Under the pieces are notes generated by a model. That model worked only from the letters and a program-made list of their open reading frames with translations. It did no database searches and was not told where the DNA came from. 64,000 bases of DNA, taken from Laburnicola sp. R22_1 (taxonomy: Eukaryota; Ascomycota; Dothideomycetes; Pleosporales; Didymosphaeriaceae). Location of the stretch: NCBI GenBank assembly GCA_014281115.1, contig JACONQ010000014.1:2542001-2606000 (forward strand), read 5' to 3'. Below are positions 1 to 10,386 of the stretch, piece after piece (the first letter of the stretch is position 1; each line of letters opens with the position of its first letter). Made by a program: the position numbers and the translations under genes.

Positions 1-69
1 GATAGAACAGATCAGCCGAGCTTGCGCGACCAAACATGACGTGACCGCGCTTGTGGATGTTTCCGCGAT

Positions 70-1555
70 CTACTCGTCTTCCTTGATCTGAAGCTTGACT
101 CGCTTGGGACTGTCGTCCTCAGCGGCATCGGCCTTGCGTTTCTTGGAATCGCCGCCGGCCTTGTCGTCTCGCTTGTCCTTCTTCTGGAAGTTGTCACGGC
201 GACGGTTCCAATCCTTGCTGTCGTCGGAGTGATCACGGTCGCGGCCATGACGATCCCGGCGGTCATCGCGGCCGTTGTAGCGACTTCCATATCCCCCTCC
301 ACCACGTCGTGCGGGACCAAAGGCTCGATCGGCTCGCTCAACCCGGGAACGTCGTTGACCACCACGGTAGCCGTTACGCTTTTCCTTATCCTCTTCCTTA
401 CACTCTTCCTCTGACTTGAGCCAGTTCGGGATGATGCCCTTCTCCTTGCACTTCATCTCACTGTAATCCTGCTTGGACATGATGGTCAATTCGTTGTCGT
501 TGAACTTGGGCTTCGGGTCGAGAGCCAGGAACTGTTTCGCAGAATCGCCCGTGTCAAACTCGACGAACACGCTGCCCTTCCACTTGCCCTCGTTGTCGCG
601 ACGCTTACGAACCATAACGGAGCCGAAGGGGCGGAAGAAAGTCTCGAGGGGGATCTGAGCAACATCCTCACCTTCGCCAGCAAAGCCCCTCACGTACACG
701 GAGTTGGCCATGTTGTTGAGGCTTAGGCGGAAGAGGCGCTTGTAGAGGTCATCCAGCGTGGGCGGGTAGTCGGCGTCACCGTCTCGCTTGGGCACTGTTA
801 GAGGGACCTTGCGCTTGACACCCTCATTGCCGGGGCCGCTGAACTCTTCGTCGTCGACAACTACGAGATCCTCGCTCTCACGGAGGGCGGCGACGACTGC
901 AGAGTATGGCTTGAAGCGCCTCATGCGCCTGAACGAGTTGATGTGCTTGATCGGCACAGGCGCATTGCGAGGGCCCTCCATCTCCTTGAAGAGATGCTCA
1001 TCGGTTGCCAAGTTGGCGGCGGAGAAGTAGAACTCGACCTTGGCATGTTAGAGCAGATACGACATATAAAGTAGAGGCAGCGTACTTGTTTCCTGATCTC
1101 GGTCGGGTCATCTGTCTCGGGTAGGTTGTCGAACTCATCCGTGCGCCTGCGCGGGTGTAAGTCAAGAATTTTTGGGTGGAAGTAAGGTGGGCGCACTGGG
1201 CTCGCTTCTTGTGCTCGAACTTGCCGTGGCGCCTGTAGTCGCGGTCCTTGCGATCATACTTGGGCCTGGAGTCGCGGTCCTTGCGATCGTCCTTGTCCTT
1301 GCGAGGGTGGGAGCGCCTGTACAGCTCCTCAACCTTATCAACGACCGGTGACTCCTCACGCTGGACAGCGTCGGTGGAACCCTTCTGGTAGGGCTTTTTG
1401 GCGCCAGCCTTTGTGTTGTCCGTCGCGTCGGTCTTAGCAACGTCGGCCGCAGCTTCCTGCTTCGCGCCGGCCTCGACCTCGAGGGAAGCGTCGGCCTTGG
1501 TGACCTCGGCGGGGCTGGTCGCAACTGCCTCGGCGGCGGGCTGCTTGTCGGCCAT
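70..1555 (-). CDS. La-type RNA-binding protein (Lhp1/Sla1-like)
   Basis: The proposed model has three exons (1555-1197, 1146-1086, 1038-70) with GT-AG introns of 50 and 47 nt, in phase, giving 462 aa. The La motif spans the second junction: exon 2 ends EIRKQ and exon 3 begins with VEFYFSAANLATDEHLF, typical of the La winged helix (about residues 125-205). An RRM follows at about 252-335 (SVYVRGF ... GSVFVEF). The tail from about 360 is rich in Gly, Arg and Asp, with basic nuclear-localisation-like stretches (KKRK, PKRVKL). La proteins bind the 3' oligo-U of RNA polymerase III transcripts in the nucleus and assist tRNA maturation. The N-terminal 100 residues are low-complexity Ala/Glu/Lys. It is divergent from the uS4m gene, with 283 bp between the starts. 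The start is the first ATG before the low-complexity segment. Confidence 0.93.
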
Positions 1556-1838
1556 TTTGCTGCAGTGCAGCTGTATATCTGCGATTGGAGTGTAAGCGCT
1601 TGTTCGAGGTACTTGTGCGCAGAACAGGAATCTAGAAATCGTGGGTGTGGGCGTGGGGTGCGGGAGAGTCGTGGTGGTGGAGGGAAAAAGTAGAAGAGCA
1701 GGAGCTAGCGGGGGATAGCTCTTGCTGGGATTTTTTTGACGACGGTCCGTGCGCGGTGCCATCTCCTCGTGCCATCGGGAGTCTCAGTGCAGCACCGCTC
1801 CCAGCTCCCCCCTCACCGCCCATTGAGCGCCGCCCACC
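1556..1838. promoter_or_regulatory. Shared divergent promoter region of the La and uS4m genes
   Basis: These 283 bp separate two ATGs on opposite strands, so both core promoters and 5' UTRs must lie here. The stretch near 1640-1760 is rich in G and T on the plus strand (pyrimidine-rich on the La sense strand). No specific factor site is claimed. Confidence 0.6.
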
Positions 1839-3200
1839 ATGAGGAAGAAGCCGAGATTCCATTCGCTCAAGAAGCTGGTCAGTCGAGATGCTCATCGTAA
1901 CGAGATGGCGGCGCTGCAATGCTGACACGCGCCTAGAAAGTCCGGCAAGACTGGTCACGCTGGTCGCTGTACAGTCTCTCGCAGCTCAAGCCGCCCAACA
2001 CCATCAAGACATACTTCCAGCAGAAATGGACAGCCAAATCGGACACGCGTGCCTACCACGGCGAGCAGATACGCGAGAAGAAGTGGAAGCGCCTGTTCAG
2101 GAGAAGCATCCCCGCCGTCGTGCCCATGGACCACAAATACCTGGCCAGATACGATGGGTCGGAACAGGCCGCTGGACGAGGCGCTGGTGCGGATGCGGCC
2201 GAGAAGCCCCGTATGCCGCCGCCGACGCCCTACATGCAGATGACATACTACCCGATCGAGAGAAGATTGGACACGGCCATCTTCCGGGCGCTGTTCGCGA
2301 GCAGTGTCCGACAGGCGCGGCAGTTCGTCGTACACGGACTGGTCAGGGTCAACGGCAAAAAGGTAGAGAACCCAACTCGATCATCGTGCATGGACGGCGA
2401 GGAGCTGACCACACCCCTAGATGCCCTATCCGGGATACATGCTCAACCCAGGTGACATGTTCCAAGTCGAGCCCTCGTCTGTCATGTTCGCCACGGGCGC
2501 CCAGAAATCCCGCTCCTCCACCGCCCGCAAGATCGCCAAAGAAAAGGCCGCCGAACGCGCCGCTGCCCGCGAAGCCAACCCCCAGCCCACCACTCCCAGC
2601 AAACCCGAAGTCGTCTCCGCCCGCGAAGAGCCCACGCCAAAAGAGTTGAAGGACCACATGCAGGCGCTGATGGAGGACGTCGAGAACGTGTTGAACGAAG
2701 ATGTCGGCGCAAAGGACAAGCAGAAATTCCGCGCATTCCGACAAACAGTGAAGAAGGCGGTTGGCCTGTGGAAGACGGCGAGTCCAGAGACCGTGTCGAC
2801 GCTAGATATACAGTTTACGTTTTTGAAGGATGCCTTGAATTCGAGGCGGGCTGCGCTGGAAGGGGAAGGGAGGGCCGCGGCCGAGGAAAAGACGTCTCTA
2901 ATGTCGCCCGAGGATCAGCAGAAGCTCAAGTCTGCGTTCGACAAGCTGAAACTGGAGACGGAGCACACATCGGCGTGGAACAAGCGCGACGCTCGTGCGC
3001 CTTATGCGACGCCGTGGCGGCCACGAGACTACATGGCGGCATTTGCCTTTATCCCTCGGTACCTGGAGGTCAACCAGAACATTTGCGCGGCTGTTTATCT
3101 GAGGCATCCGGTTGCCCGGCCGGGCTTGTCGGAAGTACCAACCCCCTTCCACGTGGAGACGGGCCAGCTGGCGTTCAATTGGTATCTGAGGAGGCGGTAG
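1839..3200 (+). CDS. Mitochondrial small-subunit ribosomal protein uS4m (Nam9-like)
   Basis: The model has exons 1839-1877, 1937-2362 and 2421-3200, introns of 59 and 58 nt, all in phase, giving 414 aa. The first exon is only 13 codons ([13 protein letters not shown]). The joined N-terminus with exon 2 ([14 protein letters not shown]) matches the conserved start of fungal mitochondrial S4. An S4 RNA-binding domain sits at about residues 118-175 ([20 protein letters not shown] ... [13 protein letters not shown], continuing across intron 2 into [16 protein letters not shown]). The C-terminal extension is charged and helical (about 190-320) and ends with an aromatic stretch. The protein binds 12S-type rRNA and nucleates the mitochondrial small subunit. 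The extended C-terminus is usual for fungal mitoribosomal S4. Confidence 0.93.
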
Positions 3201-3782
3201 AGAGTATTTATTGTCTTTTTTGGGGGGTTCAACGCGCTGTATTGTAGCATAGGTGTAGATGCAGACAGGCAGGCAGAATTGTACATTACCTTGTATTGGA
3301 CATGTTAGACCGAGCATTTGGAGGAGTATTTATATTCGCTTGTATTCATTCCGATGCGGATATGTATATGCTACGTGACTATGTAGGTATAGAAGTGCGA
3401 TTATTAGTACGGACCTCCTCGGTCCTCGCTCTGTCTGTGGTGTGCCTTGCTGTACAACAAGGAAAGAAATCCGCTCCAAAAAGATCATGATGCGTGCTGG
3501 ACACGCCCGCCGATACCCATACCCGAGGTCTCGCTCGTGCGCCCGAGTCTACACCATACGCCATACGCCGTGCCCAACCAAGTGTTTGAACATTGAAGAG
3601 AAGAAGAAGAAGAAGAAGAAGAAGAAGAAGAAGAAGAAGAAGAAGAAGAAGAAGAAGAAAAAGAAGTGTGAAAAGACACACAGGATTCGCGTAAGATCTG
3701 GTATAACGCGCATGACATGACACGCATGACATGAAAAGGAAAAGGAAAAAAAAAGTACAGAAAACGGGTACACAAACAACAA
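3201..3782. other. Convergent 3' intergenic region
   Basis: This region lies between the 3' ends of the uS4m gene (plus) and the membrane-protein gene (minus). It holds a long GAA microsatellite and A-rich sequence near 3735-3755. No coding feature is supported. Confidence 0.6.
3594..3666. repeat. (GAA)n microsatellite, about 22 units
   Basis: A nearly uninterrupted AAG/GAA triplet tract on the plus strand (polypyrimidine TTC on the minus strand) lies in the 3' intergenic region of two convergent genes. It is a likely length-polymorphic locus. Confidence 0.95.
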
Positions 3783-5836
3783 TCAATCATCAAACTCGAC
3801 CCCCTCCACAAACCTCAACGTATCCGCGCTCGGCCTCGGACTCACATCCACAACACTCGACTCGGGCGTCGTCCACTGCGAACTCGACCTCGATCTCGCG
3901 CCCGAAGTACTCGCCGTCGACACGGCAGCAGAAGAGTAGCGTCGGAAGCCGTTGGCTACTATGTGGGAGACGTCGCCGTCGCCGTCTTCGTCGGTTTCAT
4001 AGGCCGGCGGCGAGCTCGAGGCGTCGGAGCGGTAGCCGGGGAGGCTGTCTGTGCGGGAGAGGGGGCGGGAGGGGAGTTCGGGGAGGGAGGTGGGCGGGTA
4101 GGTGGATGTTGTTGAGAGGGGGGAGGAGGGGGTCTGAGGTCTGGGGCCGCCATGGGAGGAGTAGTGGCAGTAAGTATTGTAGTTGTAGCCGGCATTATTA
4201 TCACCATGTGGATAGTAAACCCCTGCAGCAGCACGATGAACACGACCCTCTTCCGCCTGGCTAACGAGGTCGTGAACCACGTCGTGGGCCGCCCTCAGCT
4301 GCCGAATTTCCTCCTGCATGGCGTCCTCGAGGATGCCTTCTTGGTGCTGGATCAGGCTGCGTTTTTCTTCGTAGGAGGCGGTGCGCTCGGCGTCGCGCCC
4401 GTTGCCGTGCCACCATTTGCGCCAGGCGTGGCGGCGCGCGGCGCAGCGGTACGCCCGTTGCGTGCGGCGTTCTTCGCGGGAGGCGGCGCGCTCCGTGCGC
4501 GTGCGGATGCTGCTGCAGCGTTGGCGGATGACGGTTACGATGCAGCTGCAGCAGAGGAGACCCAGGACGACTTCGATGGCGATGACGAAGGGAGAATTGG
4601 GAGGCGGCATGCGGGGCGAGCCTTGTTGAGGCGGTGGTGCATGATCAGAGCCATCTTGGTGTGGGGGCGCAGGCGGGAGGATATCAGATTCGATCCGGAT
4701 ATTGCCTTGCTTGTGGTTACCTGTCCGCCATACGCGATGGTAAGATTCATCCTCGGGACGCCCCATGGGTGGCGATGGCAGGGCGTTGATGCGATGTTGG
4801 CGGTTCGGTCGTAAGCGTACGCCCAGGATTCTCCAAGCGCCGTGGGCTCCGTTGGCAAGAGTCTTGACAATGCAAGTGATGTTGTCACACTGTTGCAGTT
4901 CCTCTTTGAACCCCTGATCCTGCTGTTTGACACGAGAGTCGATGGCTTTCTGCTTCTCCGCAAGGGTGTTTTGCAATTTCTGCACTTCCGCTTGCAGAGC
5001 CTTCAGTTCACGGACATCGTCTTCTAGCTGCGGCTGGTCTGGGGAGTCAATGGCCTCTAGGCCGTCATCCTTTTTCGGGACGATAAGGCGTAGACGTAGA
5101 TGGGGTGGAGGTTCACGCCACGACTCAGCGTGGTCCTTTTTACTGGCTGATCGGTTGGGTGTAGGGTCAAGGCGAAGAAGCTCTGGCGGGGAGACTTGCT
5201 TGAACGATACTGTAAAACCAGAGGGAGCGACTAGGGCCTTTCCGTCGATAGACTTGATGTTGACTGTCAAGACCTGGGCAGCATCATCGGCGCCTCGTTC
5301 TCCGTGAAGACAGGCAGACTCCCACTCAAGGTCGAGGTCGTGCTGGGCGAACCAGGCATTCTCTTGGATGTCGGTGACACCACCGTAGAAGCCAGAACCG
5401 GATGCAAAATCACCACTCCACTCTTGGGCAAGGTAGGCTCCGTTCAGGGTGACGTTTGAGACGCCGCAAGGTTTTTCGTTGACATGAGCCTTCACACTCA
5501 AGGTCTGGAGAGAGGTAAGCAGGTGGGGTTAACCCTTTTGTTGCCTGGAAGTGGGCCTCACAATGGACTCGTCATCATGGCTCGTGCCCAGACAGCCGGC
5601 GCATGGGACGTGGAAAGTTGCTTGGGCGTAGTCTTCCTGGAAGTCTGCGCGTGCATGCTTAGTAGCTGCCTGGAGATGGCAAAAGTGGGAGAGTATAAAG
5701 ACGTACCCAACTCTAAGAGCTGATTCCCTTCCGGGCGAGCAACATCTGGTCGACCACCTTCGGGTGGAACAACAGCTGCGAGTGCAGGTAATACCCGGGC
5801 GCAGGCCAACAATAGCTTCTTCTTGGAGAAACGCAT
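3783..5836 (-). CDS. Signal-peptide, single-pass membrane protein with coiled coil; function unknown
   Basis: The model has exons 5836-5707, 5665-5562 and 5504-3783, introns of 41 and 57 nt, in phase, giving 651 aa. Residues 1-21 look like a signal peptide (MRFSKKKLLLACARVLPALA). A luminal or extracellular domain follows with a CAGC motif near residue 65 and further cysteines. A coiled coil lies at about 239-284 (repeated LQAEVQKLQNTL-type heptads), then a proline-rich stem. One transmembrane helix lies at about 383-404 (FVIAIEVVLGLLCCSCIVTVI), followed by a very arginine-rich juxtamembrane segment and a Ser/Pro/Tyr-rich cytosolic tail. This fits a type I membrane protein with a large cytosolic tail. 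I do not recognise the family. The first acceptor was chosen because the AG 4 nt upstream leads to an immediate stop. The first intron is short, so the N-terminal exon is the least certain part. Confidence 0.8.
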
Positions 5837-6943
5837 CGCTCAAAGGACGAAAATGAAAGCGAATGCAAAGAAATGAACGTCTGTCAGATCTCCAGAGCAC
5901 CCCGAGCTGGAGGAGGCCGCAATCTGAATGAGAGAAAGCGAACAGCTGTTCCCAAACTTGAGATCAGGCACCGGCCAGCGAGCGGCAGGTGGTGATGTTA
6001 ATGGGGCGCAGACGTGCCACCCTCAGCTGTCAGCACTAGACTACTTGAGTGGACGCGTGTCACAGACGAGTCAGGACAGCGTGGCGCAGCACCTGCGGTC
6101 ACGATGCGGGGAAAAGAGACGGCATGCGAAAAGGACGATTGAGTAGAAGGCAGGAAAATGGAGTCGTAGGCGCTCAAGAGAATTGACATGGAGAAGTTTG
6201 ATTTATAGTAACACGTGGTGGGAGAATAAACGCGGGTCGCTCTTCCTCCATCGGGCGGGACAACATCATACACCCGACTCCAACATTAATAATTCTGCTC
6301 CCCAGCGCGAGGTGTAATAAACTTTGAGAAAGTGTTAAATGATTTCTATTTATCCAGCCCTGCGAAAGACATCAGACGACCATGTGTGTCAAGGTGCATC
6401 ATGTCTCGAACTTCTACCTCCTGGTGATCAAAATCCCTTCTTTGACTTGCATGCCCATCTATCAAGATGCTTCAGGTTTCGGAGACGACTAATAAAGATA
6501 AAGACAAGCCCCGAGATGCAAATTAATTAGGTTATAGAGGTTGTAGTGCAAAGCCAGAGGGTGAATCTATAGCATCAATTGTACTGTCCAATCATGGCAC
6601 AAATATTCACCAAGTACAAGTATACATGCATTGCTACACGAGCTGTTGTTAATCTTGTTGCGACTTATGGTTACTGTGCGTGGCCAGGTAGTGCCGTAGA
6701 GGATGCTGAATCCAACCCGACGAGGATGAATCACGTGATATCTCGAGCGCCTGCCTGTCGATGGTGGCCCGAGCTCCTTGTATCGATCTGCATGGGACAA
6801 CAGCCCACTTGATTTCCTCAACCACGAATCCAAATTATTCAACCCCACCAGCGAACTTTCCGTGCCAATCACTTAAATCTTCCTACACCCCACCTTGCAC
6901 CCGTCTTCCTGCGACCAACAAAAATTCGCAGAATCGCGCGGCC
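5837..6943. other. Intergenic region between the membrane-protein and LSm4 genes
   Basis: About 1.1 kb between two divergent starts. It must hold both promoters. A TCACGTGA palindrome lies at 6731-6738. The small ORFs here have no recognisable domain and are not called. Confidence 0.5.
6731..6738. promoter_or_regulatory. TCACGTGA palindrome upstream of LSm4
   Basis: An 8-bp perfect palindrome with the CACGTG core of basic helix-loop-helix (Cbf1-type) sites lies about 205 bp upstream of the LSm4 ATG. A site of this length can occur by chance. Position and full palindromy make it a plausible regulatory element. Confidence 0.3.
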
Positions 6944-7434
6944 ATGGTACGTCACAAAATCACAATCGCCGCAACGAGCTTCTACTAATAAAGATTCCAG
7001 CTACCGCTAGGCCTCCTCACGGCCGCCACCGGGCACCCCATGCTCGTCGAGCTGAAGAGCGGCGAAACCCTCAACGGCCTCCTAGTCAACTGCGACACGT
7101 GGATGAACCTCACGCTCAAAGAGGTGGTGCAGACGAGCGCTGACGGCGACAAGTTCTGGAGGTTACCCGAGATCTACGTGCGGGGCAGCACGGTCAGTCC
7201 AACTCTCCGCAACTGACTCTGCATACGGAGCTGGGCACTGATACATGGCAGATAAAATACCTACGGGTCCCCGATGAGATTGTCGACGTGGTCAAGGAAC
7301 AGCAGGCGAAGGACCAGGCGGCTAGAGGGGGTCGTGGCGGTATGCATCAGCGGGGTGATCGTGGGGACCGTGGCGGGCGGGGAATGCGCGGTCGGGGACG
7401 GGGACGCGGAAGAGGAGGTGGTGCAGGTCCGTGA
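6944..7434 (+). CDS. LSM4: U6 snRNA-associated Sm-like protein LSm4
   Basis: The model has exons 6944-6946 (the ATG alone), 7001-7192 and 7252-7434, with introns of 54 and 59 nt; the first has a clear tactaat-type branch site. It encodes 125 aa. The Sm1 motif ([39 protein letters not shown]) and Sm2 motif ([18 protein letters not shown]) match LSm4, and the tail is an RGG-rich segment ([10 protein letters not shown], then [10 protein letters not shown]), a hallmark of LSm4. It forms part of the LSm2-8 ring on U6 snRNA in the nucleus and the LSm1-7 mRNA-decay ring in the cytoplasm. Splitting the start codon exon from the rest is common in fungal Sm genes, and it explains why no long ORF begins here. 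Confidence 0.95.
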
Positions 7435-10207
7435 GGCGGATGAATGGCAACGCGTTATCGAAGCCGACCTTCACGCCTCCGGCAGTTCACCTATACCCTC
7501 GCGTGCTTTCTATTAGCAGGACTTGGGAAATTGCTTTTGAGCCATCGTCCTACACGCTGCTCCGTCGACCATTGCTCCGAGAGAGTACGAGAGTGGCCAT
7601 TAAGCCATCGGCAGCAAGCGATGTTGCAACGGTACCTCGATTAGAAATGCGGACAACAGTAGTGCACCGCACACTAGGTTCATGGCACTGTAACCTTTTA
7701 TGAAAATTGTTCAATGAAAAGAAGACTTTTAGCGGTGCGCCGGTGCCAATGGATGGATACTCATGCGAGGTTGTGTTCTCAAGCTGGTGCGATTACCAAT
7801 GGCACCTTGCCCAACAACACATCCACTCAATCATGCTTTCCTGAGACTGGACACGAACTGGCGTTATATTCGACGTTTTCATTTATCCTCTCTTCTCATG
7901 CTCTCTAAGACCGACACGGAGGATTTTTTGAGATATCGGCCCCATCTCCTGCCACCTCCCGCATTCCGCCGTCCCTCAGCTTATGATACTCGGCCTAGTA
8001 GAAGGTAGAAACTTTTAGAGTAATCAAGAGAAGCAACCCCCCTGTGCACGATACCACCCACAGGACCCCCAAATACCACAATCCATTGCACTGCATTGGC
8101 GAACGTGGCGCCTGTACAGCGGGGGACCCGTATGCATTTGCAAGAACACTGTTTCGGAGGACGGCGACTTCAGTTCTTAATCCTGACACTTCCTATCTAT
8201 CCACACCCCAAACAAAGAAAAAAAAATTACACTAAAACTTCTCTTGTCTACCCTCTACTTCTACGTCCACCCATATAACTAATTTCCTATCACCCGAACA
8301 TCCCCACTACTCCCTCATCCAATAAACCTACACTCCCAAATTTCCCTCCTCCACCCCCCATGGTAAGAGTTGCTCGACGGGATGCATGGAGGGTGGCGCG
8401 TAGATTCTGTTTGTTCCTTTGTCGTTTCGTGATAAATTTGCTTTTGCAATGGTAGGCTTAGTTTAGTCGGATAAGAGGAGGCTAATTGTATCAACGGACG
8501 TGTTGCTGGATCGAGCGGCGAACAACTGCGGTCGTGGTTCATAATCCCGGCAGAAGCAACCTTGAAATCATTATAGTTTTGGAGGCAGTGTGGCTGAGTG
8601 AAGAGACGGTGTCAGGTAGCACTGAATGCATTCATTGGACGCTCTAGGCCATTATAGATGGTAACCACCACCTTGCCAGCGGCTACAGGGCGACGGAGCA
8701 CGCGAGTGCCCATAGAGACGGATCGTATCCGTGAAAGCAACCAATCCACATGCATGGTTGTAATGTTAAAGAGGAAGAATCCATGGAGCTGGAGCCCCGG
8801 AGGACGCTGTGACACTTGAGATTGCAACGCGCTAAGACCCGCCGCACTAGCCTAAAACAGTTAGTCTCCGCATCGACTGAAACTGTTCCACGCGCCACGC
8901 TGCACCGCGATCTCTCCTCCTTTCTCTTCCCAATCCGCTCATTCAATGTTCTTTCCTTCCTTTAGCACGTTTCTTCCTTGACGATGGGCAGCGAATTATT
9001 TTGCGATATCTTCTAGACGAGAGTCAATCTGCGGAAGGAAATCAAAGCAGAATGTCGCCGCGGGATGGATGTAACAAGCACACGACAGTACCGTGAGCTT
9101 TTATGGTTAGATTATAATCGAGAGATTCAGCGCAAGGCACGATCTCTGCCAGGTTGGACGCGATAAGCTCCGGGCAGACCGTCCGCTGAGAGCCGCCAAC
9201 CCAAAGAACTACAATCCTTATTGCGTCCTCCAGGCGGCAATCTTCGCAAGTGGACGAAACCACTCGCACAATCAATCACGCGGAGACCTGTCCGCGACTC
9301 GACAAAGAGGCACCTTACCATCTGAGGATATGTTCTTGCAGATTGCTCAGAATGTATTTGGTGGCGTTCAGATCGCGAGAGCGCATCGCTACGCACTCCC
9401 ACTAACAATGGTCCGAATTCGTGGTTCCAAAGACTGAAAAGTCCTAGGACACGCAGCCCACGAGCCAGAAACCCGGATTTCCGATTTCTGCTTCACCTAT
9501 GGGGATACAATGACACATCATTCTCAACCGTTTCTCACTTCTCCAGCCTGGACTACATCGTGGCCTGGAAGAAGTCTGCTGTTATTGGCAGCGCAAGTTG
9601 CGGTCTAAGATAACGTGAACAACCAGCCATCAATGAACCAATTCCGTAGCGATGCTCCGGTTTGTTCTTACAGCGCTCTTCTCTTTCAATCAGGAGAATG
9701 ACTACTGCAAGACGGAGACTAATAGCTTTTGATCGGAGTGTCCGAACTCTGCGTTACTGACGGACGAGCTTGGTCCAAAGGATGAAACTACGATAGCTAA
9801 TCTAGGCACGCAGAAGCGTAACGACGTCAGTTTGAATACAATAATCCAACCAACATCCACAAGACTGCGAATCGATCCATAACGTGCAGCTGACACGACG
9901 TATTTTTCTTCTCTATCCTTTCGAACGATAGTTAAACTGGAGCCCACACCATCAGCATCCTTTGAGGCGACGCGCGCCTGATACCAGCTCGTTCTGACCG
10001 GAAGTCTTTATGTTCTCTGCTTTGTACAGAAGAGAAGGATGAAAGATTCAAGTGCCGTGGCGGGGAGGAAGATGGTACCTCGGCAAGGTTGAAGTTCGGG
10101 GACTTGATATCTTTGAGACTGGAGTAGAAAGAACTTGGATCGAACGACATTCTTGTCTACGGACGTGTATCTACCCGGAGAAAGACCCACTAGCGTCTAC
10201 CGGCTGC
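7435..10207. other. Gene-poor intergenic stretch, no supported feature
   Basis: About 2.8 kb of balanced base composition downstream of LSm4. It has only short ORFs (under about 95 codons) on both strands, with no domain signature, no plausible intron-joined model and no repeat or tRNA that I can see. It may contain UTRs or non-coding transcripts. It is not RIP-like, in contrast to the element beginning at 10,217. Confidence 0.5.
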
Positions 10208-10216
10208 ATCTGCCAC
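10208..10216. repeat. Target-site duplication, left copy (atctgccac)
   Basis: A 9-bp direct repeat identical to 13924-13932, directly flanking the inverted-repeat ends of the 3.7-kb element. Confidence 0.88.
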
Positions 10217-10386
10217 GGGACTTGTTCGCGGGCATACCAATAAGCAATCGCGGGCATACTAATAAGATAATCGCTGCGCTAATACCCTAGAGTCCTACTT
10301 AGCCACTGCGCTATTAAAATAGTAAGCTTAGCTACTTAATAATAATACTAACTTTACTATATATTACTAGGTGCTATATATATTTT
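10217..10386. repeat. Left terminal inverted repeat
   Basis: It pairs with 13754-13923. The outer 70 bp are essentially identical. The inner 100 bp differ by scattered transitions. It contains two copies of a 20-bp motif, gcgggcatac[c/t]aataag, in direct order. Confidence 0.85.

Noticed and set aside
12..365. 117-codon minus-strand ORF and other long ORFs overlapping the La gene
   Set aside because: Shadows of the La coding frame; repetitive Arg/Ser/Thr composition from reading GC-rich codons out of frame.
4152..4814. 220-codon plus-strand ORF
   Set aside because: Antisense of the membrane-protein gene; its Ala/Val/Arg runs come from the reverse of that gene's Arg-rich segment, and no domain is seen.
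8315..10243. Several 60-93 codon ORFs in the gap after LSm4
   Set aside because: Overlapping on both strands, no conserved motif, no intron-joined extension; expected by chance in 2.8 kb.
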